From NCBI RefSeq assembly GCF_900543425.1, contig NZ_UQRQ01000006.1, positions 62,001-126,000 of the forward strand: DNA of 64,000 nt, written 5' to 3'. The position numbers and the translations under genes are program-made. Numbering within the stretch: position 1 is the first letter of the stretch; every line of letters starts with the position of its first letter. Origin of the DNA: an uncultured Sanguibacteroides sp. Lineage in GTDB: Bacteria; Bacteroidota; Bacteroidia; Bacteroidales; Marinifilaceae. Shown here in pieces: positions 33,440 to 42,006 of this stretch. The notes under the pieces are model-generated. The model was given only the letters and a program-made list of their open reading frames with translations. It searched no databases and was not told the DNA's origin.

Positions 33440-34852
33440 ATGAAAACAAGAATAGAACATGATTTGTTAGGAAACAAAGAGGTGCCCATGGATGCTTATT
33501 ATGGAGTACAGACTTTGAGAGCTATTGAAAACTTTGCGGGAATTAGTGGACGTCATATTGGTGATTTTCCGAATTACGTGAAGGCTTTGGCCATGGTAAA
33601 ATGGGCTGCAGCTAAGGCGAATTTGGAGTTGGATTTAATCCCGAAAGAGATCGCGAATGTGATTACGGCCGCTTGTGAAGAGATAATTGATGGTAAGTTG
33701 CATGATCAATTCCCGGTTGATATGGTACAAGGTGGTGCTGGAACTTCTACGAATATGAATATTAATGAAGTGGTTGCTAACCGGGCCTTGGAGTTGTTGG
33801 GGCATCAAAAAGGCGAATATCAATATTGTCATCCGAACAATCATGTCAATCTGTCTCAATCAACCAACGATGCTTATCCAACCTCTTTCCATTTGGCTAT
33901 TATCCTGATGAATAAAGATTTGGTAGCTGAGTTGAAATTGATGGTAGAGGCTTTCCGAGCCAAAGGCAGAGAGTTTGTAGACGTGTTGAAAATGGGACGT
34001 ACTCAGCTGCAAGATGCCGTGCCTATGACATTAGGACAGGAGTTTGAAGCTTTTGCTGTTACGTTGGAAGAGAATATCGAGAGATTGAATGACGCTTCCA
34101 GGTTGTTCTTGGAACAAAATATGGGTGCTACGGCTATCGGAACCGGAATTAATTCTGAACCGGAATATTCTGAAATCTGTACGCGCGAGTTACGTATCAT
34201 TAGCGGTGAGGAGTTTGTTTTGGCTCCGAATTTAATTGCTGCAACTCCGGATACCGGTGCTTGTGTAAGTTATTCTTCCGAATTGAAACGTTTAGCCGTT
34301 CAATTGTCAAAGATTTGTAATGACTTGCGTTTGTTATCAAGTGGTCCGAGATGCGGTTTGGGCGAAATCAATTTGCCGCCTATGCAACCCGGTTCTTCTA
34401 TTATGCCCGGTAAAGTTAATCCGGTTATTCCCGAGGTGGTAAATCAGGTTTGTTTCAACGTGGTTGGTAGCGATACGACTGTTATGATGGCAGCAGAGGC
34501 AGGTCAGTTACAGTTGAATGTTATGGAACCGATTATTGTATATTCTTTGTTTAACTCCATTCAAATGTTGACTAAAGTGATGGAGCGCCTGAGAGTTTTG
34601 TGTGTTAACGGTATTACTGCAAATCCGGAACATTGCAAAGAACTGGTGATGAATAGTATCGGTATTGTGACGGCGTTGAATCCTACTTTAGGTTATGAGA
34701 ATTCTTCTCGTATCGCCAAACGTGCTTTGCAAGAAAAGAGAAGTGTTTATGATTTGGTTTTGGAAGAAGGGTTGTTGACAAAGGAGGAGTTGGATAATTT
34801 ATTACGTCCGGAATTGATGATTAAACCAAAAAAATTCTATAAAAAGAAGTGA
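33440..34852 (+). CDS. aspA: Aspartate ammonia-lyase
   Basis: The product (470 residues from ATG 33440) splits aspartate to fumarate and ammonia in the cytosol, feeding fumarate respiration in anaerobes. It belongs to the fumarase/aspartase superfamily: the GSSIMPGKVNP signature loop is intact, TSTNMNINEVVANRA and SQSTNDAYPTSFHL contact substrate, and GRTQLQDAVPMTLGQE is present. The N-terminus TRIEHDLLGNKEVPMDAYYG is that of aspartase more than of fumarase C. An upstream in-frame ATG at 33413 is less likely. Confidence 0.93.
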   Translation: MKTRIEHDLLGNKEVPMDAYYGVQTLRAIENFAGISGRHIGDFPNYVKALAMVKWAAAKANLELDLIPKEIANVITAACEEIIDGKLHDQFPVDMVQGGAGTSTNMNINEVVANRALELLGHQKGEYQYCHPNNHVNLSQSTNDAYPTSFHLAIILMNKDLVAELKLMVEAFRAKGREFVDVLKMGRTQLQDAVPMTLGQEFEAFAVTLEENIERLNDASRLFLEQNMGATAIGTGINSEPEYSEICTRELRIISGEEFVLAPNLIAATPDTGACVSYSSELKRLAVQLSKICNDLRLLSSGPRCGLGEINLPPMQPGSSIMPGKVNPVIPEVVNQVCFNVVGSDTTVMMAAEAGQLQLNVMEPIIVYSLFNSIQMLTKVMERLRVLCVNGITANPEHCKELVMNSIGIVTALNPTLGYENSSRIAKRALQEKRSVYDLVLEEGLLTKEELDNLLRPELMIKPKKFYKKK

Positions 34853-34921
34853 TAAAAAAAATAATTGTTACATTTACTTTTTATCTAATACTTTAACACA
34901 ATCTAAATTAAAAAAAGAGTT

Positions 34922-35404
34922 ATGAAAAAGAATTTTACAAGAATGGTGGCTATCCTGATGATTGGAGTGTCTTCAGTTGCCTTTACAGGATGTTTCGGAT
35001 CATTTGGTTTGACAACAAAATTACATAGTTGGAATAAACAAGTGTCTCAAAAGAAGTTTGTGAATGAGTTGGTATTTTTGGGATTGTGTATCCTGCCGGC
35101 TTACGAATTGGCTTGTTTGGGTGACGTGTTGATCTTTAATTCCATTGAGTTTTGGGGTGGAGAAGATCCGTTAGCAATGAATGAAGGTGAGGTAGAAGAG
35201 AGTCAGGTTGTATATGCTGGAAATTCTTATACTGTAACTAAATCTTTAAATAAGATGTCTGTTGCCAGTGAAAATACGGATGCCAAAGCTGAATTCCAAT
35301 ATTTCCCGGCAGAGAAAGCTTGGTATTTGATGGATGGCCAGAATAAAGTGAAGGTGATGAAGTCTACGAAGAAAATGTTCAAAGTCGTAGAGCAAGCAAA
35401 CTAA
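34922..35404 (+). CDS. DUF3332 lipoprotein
   Basis: The 160-residue protein has a signal peptide ending VAFTGCFGSFG, a lipobox with Cys24 or close. The rest fits DUF3332: FGLTTKLHSWNKQVSQKKFVNEL, followed by a hydrophobic segment (LVFLGLCILPAYELACLGDVL) and a soluble beta-rich C-terminus. Function unknown. It is monocistronic and followed by a strong terminator. Confidence 0.87.
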   Translation: MKKNFTRMVAILMIGVSSVAFTGCFGSFGLTTKLHSWNKQVSQKKFVNELVFLGLCILPAYELACLGDVLIFNSIEFWGGEDPLAMNEGEVEESQVVYAGNSYTVTKSLNKMSVASENTDAKAEFQYFPAEKAWYLMDGQNKVKVMKSTKKMFKVVEQAN

Positions 35405-35422
35405 TTTTAGTTTTTATTATAC

Positions 35423-35460
35423 AAAAAACGCCATTTGATTTTTCAGATGGCGTTTTTTTT
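35423..35460 (+). terminator. Terminator of the DUF3332 gene
   Basis: A 12-bp stem (35423-35434 and 35447-35458) holds GCCAT/ATGGC and ends in a T run. Confidence 0.9.
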
Positions 35461-35463
35461 GTA

Positions 35464-35513
35464 GCACCCGGGGACGGGTGCGATGTGCTATTTTAATCTA
35501 CAATCGTCAATTG
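35464..35513 (+). repeat. Short dispersed repeat, copy 1
   Basis: The segment GGGACGGGT-n7-GCTATTTTAAT (35471-35497) and following tacaatcgtcaatt words recur inverted at 53728-53754. It lies between the convergent ends of the DUF3332 gene and recG. Confidence 0.6.
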
Positions 35514-37613
35514 TCAGCTGATATATCTCCAATTGATTTTAGTTTTGAAAAGTCGTTTGACCTGGGATGCGAATACCTGGTTTTCCTCTTTTGAAAGGTT
35601 GGGGTCAGTTTCGAGGATGGTGCTGGCGGCTTGGGCGGCTTCGTTGAGTATTATTCCGTCTTTTCCGAGATTGGCTACCCTGAGGTTGCAGCTTAACCCG
35701 CTTTGCTGGGTTCCTTCGATATCTCCCGGTCCCCTTAGTTTCAGATCAACTTCGGCTATTTCAAAGCCGTCGTTTGTGGAGGTCATGGTTTCTATTCGCT
35801 TGCGGGAGTCGTTGGAAAGCTTGTAGGAGGTCATCAGAATGCAATAAGACTGATCGGCTCCTCTTCCTACGCGTCCCCGGAGTTGATGTAATTGGGAGAG
35901 ACCGAATCGTTCTGCGCTTTCGATGACCATAATCGAGGCATTGGGGACATTTACCCCCACTTCAATGACCGTAGTTGCAACAAGTATTTGAGCTTTTCCC
36001 GAAACAAAATAGTGCATTTGAGCCTCTTTTTCTGCCGGTTTGAGCTTCCCGTGAACAATAACGGATTCGTATCCTCGAGGTGCGAAAAATTGATAAACGT
36101 GTTCATAGCCTTCCTTCAGGTTTCTGTAATCCATTTTTTCGGATTCGGAAATCAGAGGGTATACGATATAAGCCTGTCTGCCTGCTTCCAGTTCTTTTAA
36201 AATGAATTTGTAAACGTCGTTTCGTTTACTCTCGAACGTGTGGTAAGTGGTAATCGGCTTCCTTCCCGGAGGGAGTTGGTCGATAACGGAAACATCCAGA
36301 TCCCCGTAGAGGGTCATGGCTAAAGTACGGGGGATAGGGGTTGCCGTCATAACCAGCATGTGGGGAGGTGTATTGTTTTTTTGCCATAATTTGGCACGTT
36401 GTGCTACGCCGAAACGGTGTTGTTCGTCAATGACGACCAGGCCCACGTTGTTAAAACATACGACATCTTCTAATAAGGCATGGGTTCCGACGAGAATCTG
36501 TAAACGTCCGTCGGCTAACGCTTCATGTATGATTTCCCGTTCTTTCTTTTTAGTGGAGCCTGTTAACAAAGCTACGCTAATAGGCGTGTCTTTCAACATT
36601 TGCGTGATGGTTTCATAATGTTGAGCGGCTAAAATTTCTGTCGGGGCCATAATACAAGCCTGATAACCGTTGTCCAGGGCAATCAACATACACATGACGG
36701 CTACCAATGTTTTTCCGCTTCCCACATCTCCTTGAAGAAGACGATTCATTTGTTTGCCGGAACCGCAATCCAGCCGGATCTCTTTGATCACTCGTTTTTG
36801 AGCGTCTGTCAGAGGAAACGGGAGGAGGTTATGGTAGAAGTTGTTGAAAAAATCTCCCACGATATGAAACGGATGTCCCTTAAATGAAGCCTTACGATTG
36901 AACTTCAGTTTAAGAATATTCAATTGGATATAGAATAGTTCTTCGAACTTTAACCGATATTGTGCTTTTCGGAGTAGCTCCGGATTCTCTGGGAAATGTA
37001 TGTTGAACAGGGCGTCGTGTAGATAGATCAGGTTGTACTTTTTGATGAACCATGCCGGTAAAGTTTCCGGGATGCGTCCATTCAGATTTTTGAATATGTT
37101 TGCCTGAATCTTACTGATGCTCCTCGACGTGAGGAAGCTTTTTTTCATTTTTTCCGTGGTAGGATAAACGGCCTGAAATCCTACCAGTTGCCTGGCATTT
37201 GCTTCATATGGGTCTATTTCCGGATGAACGATGTTTAGTTGTTGATTGAATACGCTCGGTTTCCCGAATATCAGGTATTCTTTATCGGGTAAAATTTGAC
37301 TATCTAAGTATTTGTATCCTTTAAACCAAATGAGTTCCAGTTCGCCCGTACCGTCATTCGCTATTGCCACCATTCGTTTTTGTTTCCCGATTCCGACGCT
37401 TGTCAGGCGAGATATCTTTGCTTTGATTTGGATATAAGGTAGTTGCGCGTTTAGCTCTCTTATCGTGTATAAACGGGTACGATCGATGTATTTATAAGGA
37501 ATATGATAAAGCATATCCTCGTAGCTGCAAATATTTAATTCCTGTTCGAGCAAAGAAGCCCGTTTAGGGCCTACTCCAGGTAAAAATTTAATATTTAATC
37601 CGGCTATTTCCAA
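35514..37613 (-). CDS. recG: ATP-dependent DNA helicase RecG
   Basis: The 699-residue helicase reverses stalled replication forks and moves Holliday junctions. Seen in order: an N-terminal wedge/OB region (PGVGPKRASLLEQ; LTSVGIGKQKRM), Walker A LQGDVGSGKTLVA, the DEQH box VIDEQHRFGVAQR, motif III TATPIPRTLA, and helicase C motifs VATTVIEVGVNVPNA and QLRGRVGRG. It is single and minus-strand, and convergent with DUF3332 across a small repeat. Confidence 0.96.
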   Translation of the reverse strand: MEIAGLNIKFLPGVGPKRASLLEQELNICSYEDMLYHIPYKYIDRTRLYTIRELNAQLPYIQIKAKISRLTSVGIGKQKRMVAIANDGTGELELIWFKGYKYLDSQILPDKEYLIFGKPSVFNQQLNIVHPEIDPYEANARQLVGFQAVYPTTEKMKKSFLTSRSISKIQANIFKNLNGRIPETLPAWFIKKYNLIYLHDALFNIHFPENPELLRKAQYRLKFEELFYIQLNILKLKFNRKASFKGHPFHIVGDFFNNFYHNLLPFPLTDAQKRVIKEIRLDCGSGKQMNRLLQGDVGSGKTLVAVMCMLIALDNGYQACIMAPTEILAAQHYETITQMLKDTPISVALLTGSTKKKEREIIHEALADGRLQILVGTHALLEDVVCFNNVGLVVIDEQHRFGVAQRAKLWQKNNTPPHMLVMTATPIPRTLAMTLYGDLDVSVIDQLPPGRKPITTYHTFESKRNDVYKFILKELEAGRQAYIVYPLISESEKMDYRNLKEGYEHVYQFFAPRGYESVIVHGKLKPAEKEAQMHYFVSGKAQILVATTVIEVGVNVPNASIMVIESAERFGLSQLHQLRGRVGRGADQSYCILMTSYKLSNDSRKRIETMTSTNDGFEIAEVDLKLRGPGDIEGTQQSGLSCNLRVANLGKDGIILNEAAQAASTILETDPNLSKEENQVFASQVKRLFKTKINWRYIS

Positions 37614-37770
37614 TGTAGAGAGGATAAGTTTATATTTTATTTGTCGAACGAAAATAAAAAAAATAGATGACTTTGTTGAGCAAGTCGGGAATAAATTTTA
37701 ATTTCGTTGTTCGGAGTTTTGAATGAAAGAACGACAAGGTCGTTTTCAATATTGACGAGGAAAAATTGAG

Positions 37771-38388
37771 ATGTATAATTATTTGAAACAACGAGTGAAA
37801 CATGCCATTCGCTTCAGGCATAAAAGAGGGTTTGGTGTTCACTCTCCTTTTGTATTCGATTTGATTACAAATGTGATTAAAGAGAGAACCGTCTATTATG
37901 ATTTTGAGCGAATAGAAGCAAGGGGTAAGTTGCGAAACAACGAAAAGAAATTATACCGTTTGCTTTTCCGTTTGTCGGATTATTTGTCTTATCGGAATGT
38001 CTTGTTGTTAGGGTTGGAAAATTCGTTCGTAATCTCTTATCTGGAAGCTGTTTCCAAGGATATGCATCTGTTTTATAAGGGAAAGGAGTTTAAGGAGGAA
38101 AAATATGAAAAAGCCGAACTGTCATCTCTCGGTAGAGCCCCGTTAGATATGATATTTTTAGGACGGGAACTTGATCGGGTTTGGAGTTCGGCGTGGGAGT
38201 CTTTGTTGAAAGAGCGAAAAGACGGACCGCTTTGTGTTATTATTACGGATATTTATAAAAAACCGTTGAATGCTCAGTTGTGGAGACAATGGAGAAAAGA
38301 AAGTACGGTTTCGATTGATATGATGTGGTATGGTATGTTGTTCTTCGATAAGCGGTTGCAAAGAGGGAGATATAATATGATTATTTGA
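37771..38388 (+). CDS. SAM-methyltransferase-like protein (degenerate)
   Basis: The 205-residue protein has the N-terminus HKRGFGVHSPFVFDLI, a signature of a Bacteroidota class I methyltransferase-like family. A strand NVLLLGLENSFVISYLE stands where the SAM loop should be, but the Gly-rich GxGxG is lost. The end (VIITDIYKKP; IDMMWYGMLFFDKR) is typical of the same family. Enzyme activity is doubtful. It precedes the adenosyltransferase gene by 58 bases. Confidence 0.65.
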   Translation: MYNYLKQRVKHAIRFRHKRGFGVHSPFVFDLITNVIKERTVYYDFERIEARGKLRNNEKKLYRLLFRLSDYLSYRNVLLLGLENSFVISYLEAVSKDMHLFYKGKEFKEEKYEKAELSSLGRAPLDMIFLGRELDRVWSSAWESLLKERKDGPLCVIITDIYKKPLNAQLWRQWRKESTVSIDMMWYGMLFFDKRLQRGRYNMII

Positions 38389-38446
38389 AAAAGAGGGGAA
38401 GTAAGTGTCGGTTGGTCATGAGTTTTGAATCAAAATTTAATATAAA

Positions 38447-38998
38447 ATGAAAGTATACACGAAAACCGGGGACAAAGGAACGACTTCATTGATCGGAGGT
38501 ACGAGAGTTCCTAAGAATAACGTGAGATTGGAGGCATACGGGGGAGTGGATGAATTAAACGCTCATTTGGGGATGATTCGTTCTTATCCTATTCCGGCAG
38601 AAAGTATGGAAGAGATTGTTCGAATTCAAAATATATTATTTGTTGTAGGAGCCAATCTGGCAACAGATACGACGGTTTCGGATTTGAAACAGAAACTTCC
38701 TTGTACATCGGAGGATATAGAGTTTTTGGAAAAAGCGATAGATCGGATGGACGAGGCTTTACCTCCCATGAAATTTTTTGTGTTACCCGGAGGAGATCCG
38801 GCCGTGTCTGCCTGTCATATTGCCCGGACCGTCTGTCGTCGGGTGGAACGTCGAATATTAGATATGAGTGAAACAATAGAGGTGGATGAAGTGATTACGC
38901 GTTACGTGAATCGTTTGTCGGATTATCTTTTTGTTTTATCAAGAAAATTGGCACACGATCTTCATATCGAGGAGATGAAATGGGAACCGAAAAAATGA
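38447..38998 (+). CDS. PduO-type cob(I)alamin adenosyltransferase
   Basis: The 183-residue enzyme adds the adenosyl group of ATP to cob(I)alamin to make adenosylcobalamin. The PduO signature is clear: YTKTGDKGTTSLIGGTRVPK binds ATP, AYGGVDELNAHLG follows, and the C-terminal ARTVCRRVERR and YVNRLSDYLFVLSRKLA complete the site. It works as a trimer in the cytosol. Its stop overlaps the next gene's ATG (ATGA at 38995-38998). Confidence 0.95.
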   Translation: MKVYTKTGDKGTTSLIGGTRVPKNNVRLEAYGGVDELNAHLGMIRSYPIPAESMEEIVRIQNILFVVGANLATDTTVSDLKQKLPCTSEDIEFLEKAIDRMDEALPPMKFFVLPGGDPAVSACHIARTVCRRVERRILDMSETIEVDEVITRYVNRLSDYLFVLSRKLAHDLHIEEMKWEPKK

Positions 38999-39690
38999 AA
39001 AAAGCGATGAAAGAGATATTGCATTTTTTAAGCGACCTGAAAGAGAATAATAATCGGGAATGGTTTCAAGCAAATAAATCCCGTTATTTGAAAATAAAGG
39101 TTCTTCATGAAGAGTTTATTGGCGAGCTTATTCGGGAAATTGCCAAGTTTGATCCGGAAATAGACGGGTTGGCAGTAAAAGATTGTATCTTTAGGATATA
39201 CCGGGATACCCGTTTTGCTACTGATAAAACTCCTTATAAAACACATATAGGGGCTTTCATGGCAAGAGGAGGTAAAATGGATCCCCGGGGTGGTTATTAT
39301 GTGCATATAGAACCGGGCGGTTCCCTGTTCGCCGGGGGGATATGGTGTCCTCCTCCGGCGATGTTGAAAGCGTTGAGGCAGGATGTATATGACAATATAG
39401 AAGAGTTCACCTCTATTATCCGGGAGCCGGAATTCGCAAAATATTACTATATGGACGGAGAGAAATTAAAGAAAGTGCCCTTGCCTTTTCCCAAAGATTT
39501 TCCGGAGGGTGAACTATTGAAGTATAAAAACTATACGGTAACAAACGATGTCTCGGATGCTTTTTGGGAGGGAGATCACCTTGTAGAAAGGTGTGCGGAA
39601 CGGTTGAAATTGCTTTTGCCGTTTAATCGGTTTTTAAATTATACGGTGGACGAATCCATGCAGGGTGGTCGGATTCCCCAGGTATTTTGA
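38995..39690 (+). CDS. DUF2461 family protein
   Basis: The product (231 residues from ATG 38995) matches DUF2461: LHFLSDLKENNNREWFQANK at the start, then FRIYRDTRFATDKTPYKTHIG and GGYYVHIEPGGSLFAGG. The family is widespread and uncharacterised. ATG 38995 overlaps the stop of the adenosyltransferase gene; an earlier ATG at 38980 inside that gene is possible. The two genes are translationally coupled. Confidence 0.9.
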   Translation: MKKAMKEILHFLSDLKENNNREWFQANKSRYLKIKVLHEEFIGELIREIAKFDPEIDGLAVKDCIFRIYRDTRFATDKTPYKTHIGAFMARGGKMDPRGGYYVHIEPGGSLFAGGIWCPPPAMLKALRQDVYDNIEEFTSIIREPEFAKYYYMDGEKLKKVPLPFPKDFPEGELLKYKNYTVTNDVSDAFWEGDHLVERCAERLKLLLPFNRFLNYTVDESMQGGRIPQVF

Positions 39691-39791
39691 TCGGTTTATA
39701 TATCTTGGAACTACCTTTGTTTCAGAATCGTATAAATATTTTATAAAATGCCGATAATGAGGATTTTGATAGAATATTTCGTGTCTAAATC

Positions 39792-39823
39792 TTTGGTTGT
39801 TAGCGGAAAAATTCGTATATTTG
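39792..39823 (+). promoter_or_regulatory. Promoter of the VbhA-like antitoxin gene
   Basis: TTTG (39792-39795) and TATATTTG (39816-39823) are spaced by 20 bp. The -7 box ends only 4 bases before ATG 39828, so the transcript would start at or just after the start codon (leaderless), or translation starts at the in-frame ATG 39849. Confidence 0.6.
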
Positions 39824-39827
39824 TTAC

Positions 39828-39998
39828 ATGGAAAAAGTAATAGAAGAGATGCCTGTTAAAACATTGACTACCGTGAAAGAAGAGATATTGCAAGGCATGA
39901 TAGCGTCCTTTCGTTTGGAAGGAATAAAAATTCAAGAAAAGACAGCTTATACGATATTGGAACAGGTAGATCGGAAACTTAAAATGCAGAAGAAATAA
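39828..39998 (+). CDS. VbhA-like antitoxin of a Fic toxin
   Basis: The 56-residue product is below usual gene-size cut-offs. It contains SFRLEG at residues 27-32, the S/T-x3-E-G/N inhibitory motif by which VbhA-type antitoxins place a Glu into the ATP pocket of Fic enzymes. The residues around it (IASFRLEGIKI) and a following amphipathic helix match the small VbhA fold. The Fic gene lies next to it, on the opposite strand, with 20 bp of coding overlap at the 3' ends. Inhibition of that Fic protein is inferred. Known class I pairs usually have antitoxin upstream of toxin on one strand, so this order is unusual. Confidence 0.8.
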   Translation: MEKVIEEMPVKTLTTVKEEILQGMIASFRLEGIKIQEKTAYTILEQVDRKLKMQKK

Positions 39999-40560
39999 TT
40001 TGTTCCATCCACGTGTAATTCCGTTTGGCGACTTGCTGAACGGCAATTATGTATTGTTCAAAGTCGATGCGATTGAAATCCAAGCCCGGATAACCTTGTT
40101 TGCGAGCCATGAGATTGGCTAATATTCGGGCCGTGCGGCCGTTACCTTCTCGAAAAGGATGAATAAAAAGTAACTCCCCGTGTACGATAGCCATATCTTT
40201 AATTAGTTTTTTTTTGTTCGGGTAGCGATCCGGAAGATTGAATAATATTTCTTGCTCGAAGCGGATCATGTTTTCGGCTATAAACCGGGCTGCCGGAAAA
40301 ACGAAACCTCCTTTGGACATATTGACACTACGAAATTTTCCGGCAAACGGATAGAGGTGTTTTAGGGCCATGCGGTGAATGCTTTGGATGTATTTTACGG
40401 TAAAGTGCGTCCGGGGAGAGAGTTGTTCCGTGAAAATGATTTCAGCCATTAGAAAGCCTTCGAATTCTGCATTGTGAATGGCCTCCTGATCGGTAAGACC
40501 GAGCAAATTTTGCAATATTTCGCCTTCATTACCATTGGTTGTATATCTGGTCATGGCCAT
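39979..40560 (-). CDS. Fic family protein (AMP transferase toxin-like)
   Basis: The 193-residue protein carries the Fic motif HPFREGNGRT with the catalytic His134, and the upstream flap region PFAGKFRSVNMSKGGFVFPA. Fic enzymes transfer AMP from ATP to a target hydroxyl; with this full motif the enzyme should be active. No S/T-x3-E-G inhibitory motif is seen inside the protein, as expected for class I, where the antitoxin is separate. The target is unknown (gyrase and topoisomerase IV in other VbhT-like toxins). ATG 40560 or 40554 are both possible. A consensus promoter lies just upstream. Confidence 0.92.
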   Translation of the reverse strand: MAMTRYTTNGNEGEILQNLLGLTDQEAIHNAEFEGFLMAEIIFTEQLSPRTHFTVKYIQSIHRMALKHLYPFAGKFRSVNMSKGGFVFPAARFIAENMIRFEQEILFNLPDRYPNKKKLIKDMAIVHGELLFIHPFREGNGRTARILANLMARKQGYPGLDFNRIDFEQYIIAVQQVAKRNYTWMEQIISSAF

Positions 40561-40570
40561 TGATTTTTAA

Positions 40571-40601
40571 CAAAGGTAGAGAAATGCCGTAATAAACCAA
40601 A
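40571..40601 (-). promoter_or_regulatory. Consensus promoter of the fic gene
   Basis: On the minus strand TTTG (40598-40601) and TACCTTTG (40571-40578) are exactly 19 bp apart, a perfect Bacteroides-type match. The transcript would begin near 40566, only a few bases before the start codon. Confidence 0.7.
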
Positions 40602-40641
40602 TTTATTTAGGATTTATGCTTAACGGTTTCTGATTAAGAAC

Positions 40642-40649
40642 TATCTTTG
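40642..40649 (+). promoter_or_regulatory. purD: -7 box upstream of purD
   Basis: TATCTTTG matches TAnnTTTG and predicts a leader of about 65 bases. No TTTG is present at 19 bp. Confidence 0.4.
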
Positions 40650-40720
40650 TACTAATTTAAAATAGTTTATGTGTTTAACAGCTTTCTATTTAAAGGACAA
40701 ACCGTTAAATAAGATAAAAG

Positions 40721-41989
40721 ATGAAGGTATTACTATTAGGTAGTGGAGGTCGTGAGCATGCATTGGCCTGGAAAATAAATCAAAGTCCGAAATTAACCGA
40801 ATTGTACGTGGCCCCGGGGAATGCGGGGACGGAGAAGTTGGCTGAAAATATCGATATTCAAGTGACCGATTTTCCTGCATTGGCAGAGTTCGTGTCGGAG
40901 AAGGGAATAGAGATGGTTGTTGTCGGACCGGAAGATCCTTTGGTGGAAGGAATCCGGGATTATTTTGAGGCGGACGGACGTTTTGCCGATTTGATGCTTG
41001 TCGGACCGGGTAAGGCTGGAGCGATACTGGAAGGGAGTAAAGATTTTGCGAAGGAATTCATGATAAAGCATGCCATTCCTACAGCTGCCTACTTTACGGT
41101 AACTCGGGATAATCTTCAGGAAGGGATTGCTTTTTTAAAAGGAATGAAATCTCCTTATGTTTTAAAAGCAGACGGTTTGGCTGCCGGTAAGGGGGTGTTG
41201 ATTCTGGAAGATTTGGATGAAGCCGTGAGGGAGTTGAATTTAATGTTAGGCGGGAAATTCGGAAAAGCGGGAAACCGGGTAGTTATCGAGGAGTTTTTGG
41301 AGGGGATTGAGCTTTCGGTTTTTGCTTTAACCGATGGAAAAGACTATAAAGTGTTGGGATCTGCTAAGGATTACAAGAGAATAGGAGAGGGGGATACCGG
41401 TTTGAATACGGGAGGAATGGGAGCCGTTTCCCCGGTACCTTTTGCCGACGATGCTTTTAATCGTAAGGTGGAAGAAAGAATTATCCGTCCGACGGTGGAA
41501 GGTTTGCAAGCAGACGGAATCGATTATCGCGGTTTCATCTTTTTCGGGCTGATGAATGTCGGGGGAGAGCCTTATGTGATCGAGTATAATGTACGCATGG
41601 GAGACCCGGAAACGGAAGTGGTTATGCCTCGGATAAAAACGGATGTATTGGCTTTATTCGAAGCTACCGCCAGGGGAGGAATACGGGAGATCACTTTAGA
41701 ATTGGATACCCGGTCTTGCACGACGGTAATGCTGGTCTCCGAAGGTTATCCGGGAGCTTATAAGAAAGGTGAGGTAATTACCGGGATAGAGGAGGTGGAC
41801 GATAGTTTGGTTTTTCATGCCGGGACAAAAGTGTCGGAAAGAAAAATCGTGACAAACGGGGGACGGGTAATCGCTGTCAGTTCTTTCGGTCGTACGAAAG
41901 ACGAAGCGTTGGCATTATCCTATAAGAATGTAGAAAAGATTCGTTTTACGGGAAAAAATTTCAGACGAGACATCGGGACGGATTTGTAA
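40721..41989 (+). CDS. purD: Phosphoribosylamine-glycine ligase
   Basis: The 422-residue enzyme joins glycine to phosphoribosylamine with ATP, the second step of purine synthesis. It has the ATP-grasp build: the N-terminal VLLLGSGGREHALAWKI, the GPGKAGAILEGSKDFAKEF lid area, PYVLKADGLAAGKGVLI (ATP loop), GLNTGGMGAVSP, and EYNVRMGDPETEVVMPR (metal-binding end). It is the first gene of a likely pair with the DUF6427 gene 17 bases downstream. Confidence 0.96.
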   Translation: MKVLLLGSGGREHALAWKINQSPKLTELYVAPGNAGTEKLAENIDIQVTDFPALAEFVSEKGIEMVVVGPEDPLVEGIRDYFEADGRFADLMLVGPGKAGAILEGSKDFAKEFMIKHAIPTAAYFTVTRDNLQEGIAFLKGMKSPYVLKADGLAAGKGVLILEDLDEAVRELNLMLGGKFGKAGNRVVIEEFLEGIELSVFALTDGKDYKVLGSAKDYKRIGEGDTGLNTGGMGAVSPVPFADDAFNRKVEERIIRPTVEGLQADGIDYRGFIFFGLMNVGGEPYVIEYNVRMGDPETEVVMPRIKTDVLALFEATARGGIREITLELDTRSCTTVMLVSEGYPGAYKKGEVITGIEEVDDSLVFHAGTKVSERKIVTNGGRVIAVSSFGRTKDEALALSYKNVEKIRFTGKNFRRDIGTDL

Positions 41990-42006
41990 ATAGTAAGCCA
42001 TAGAGC

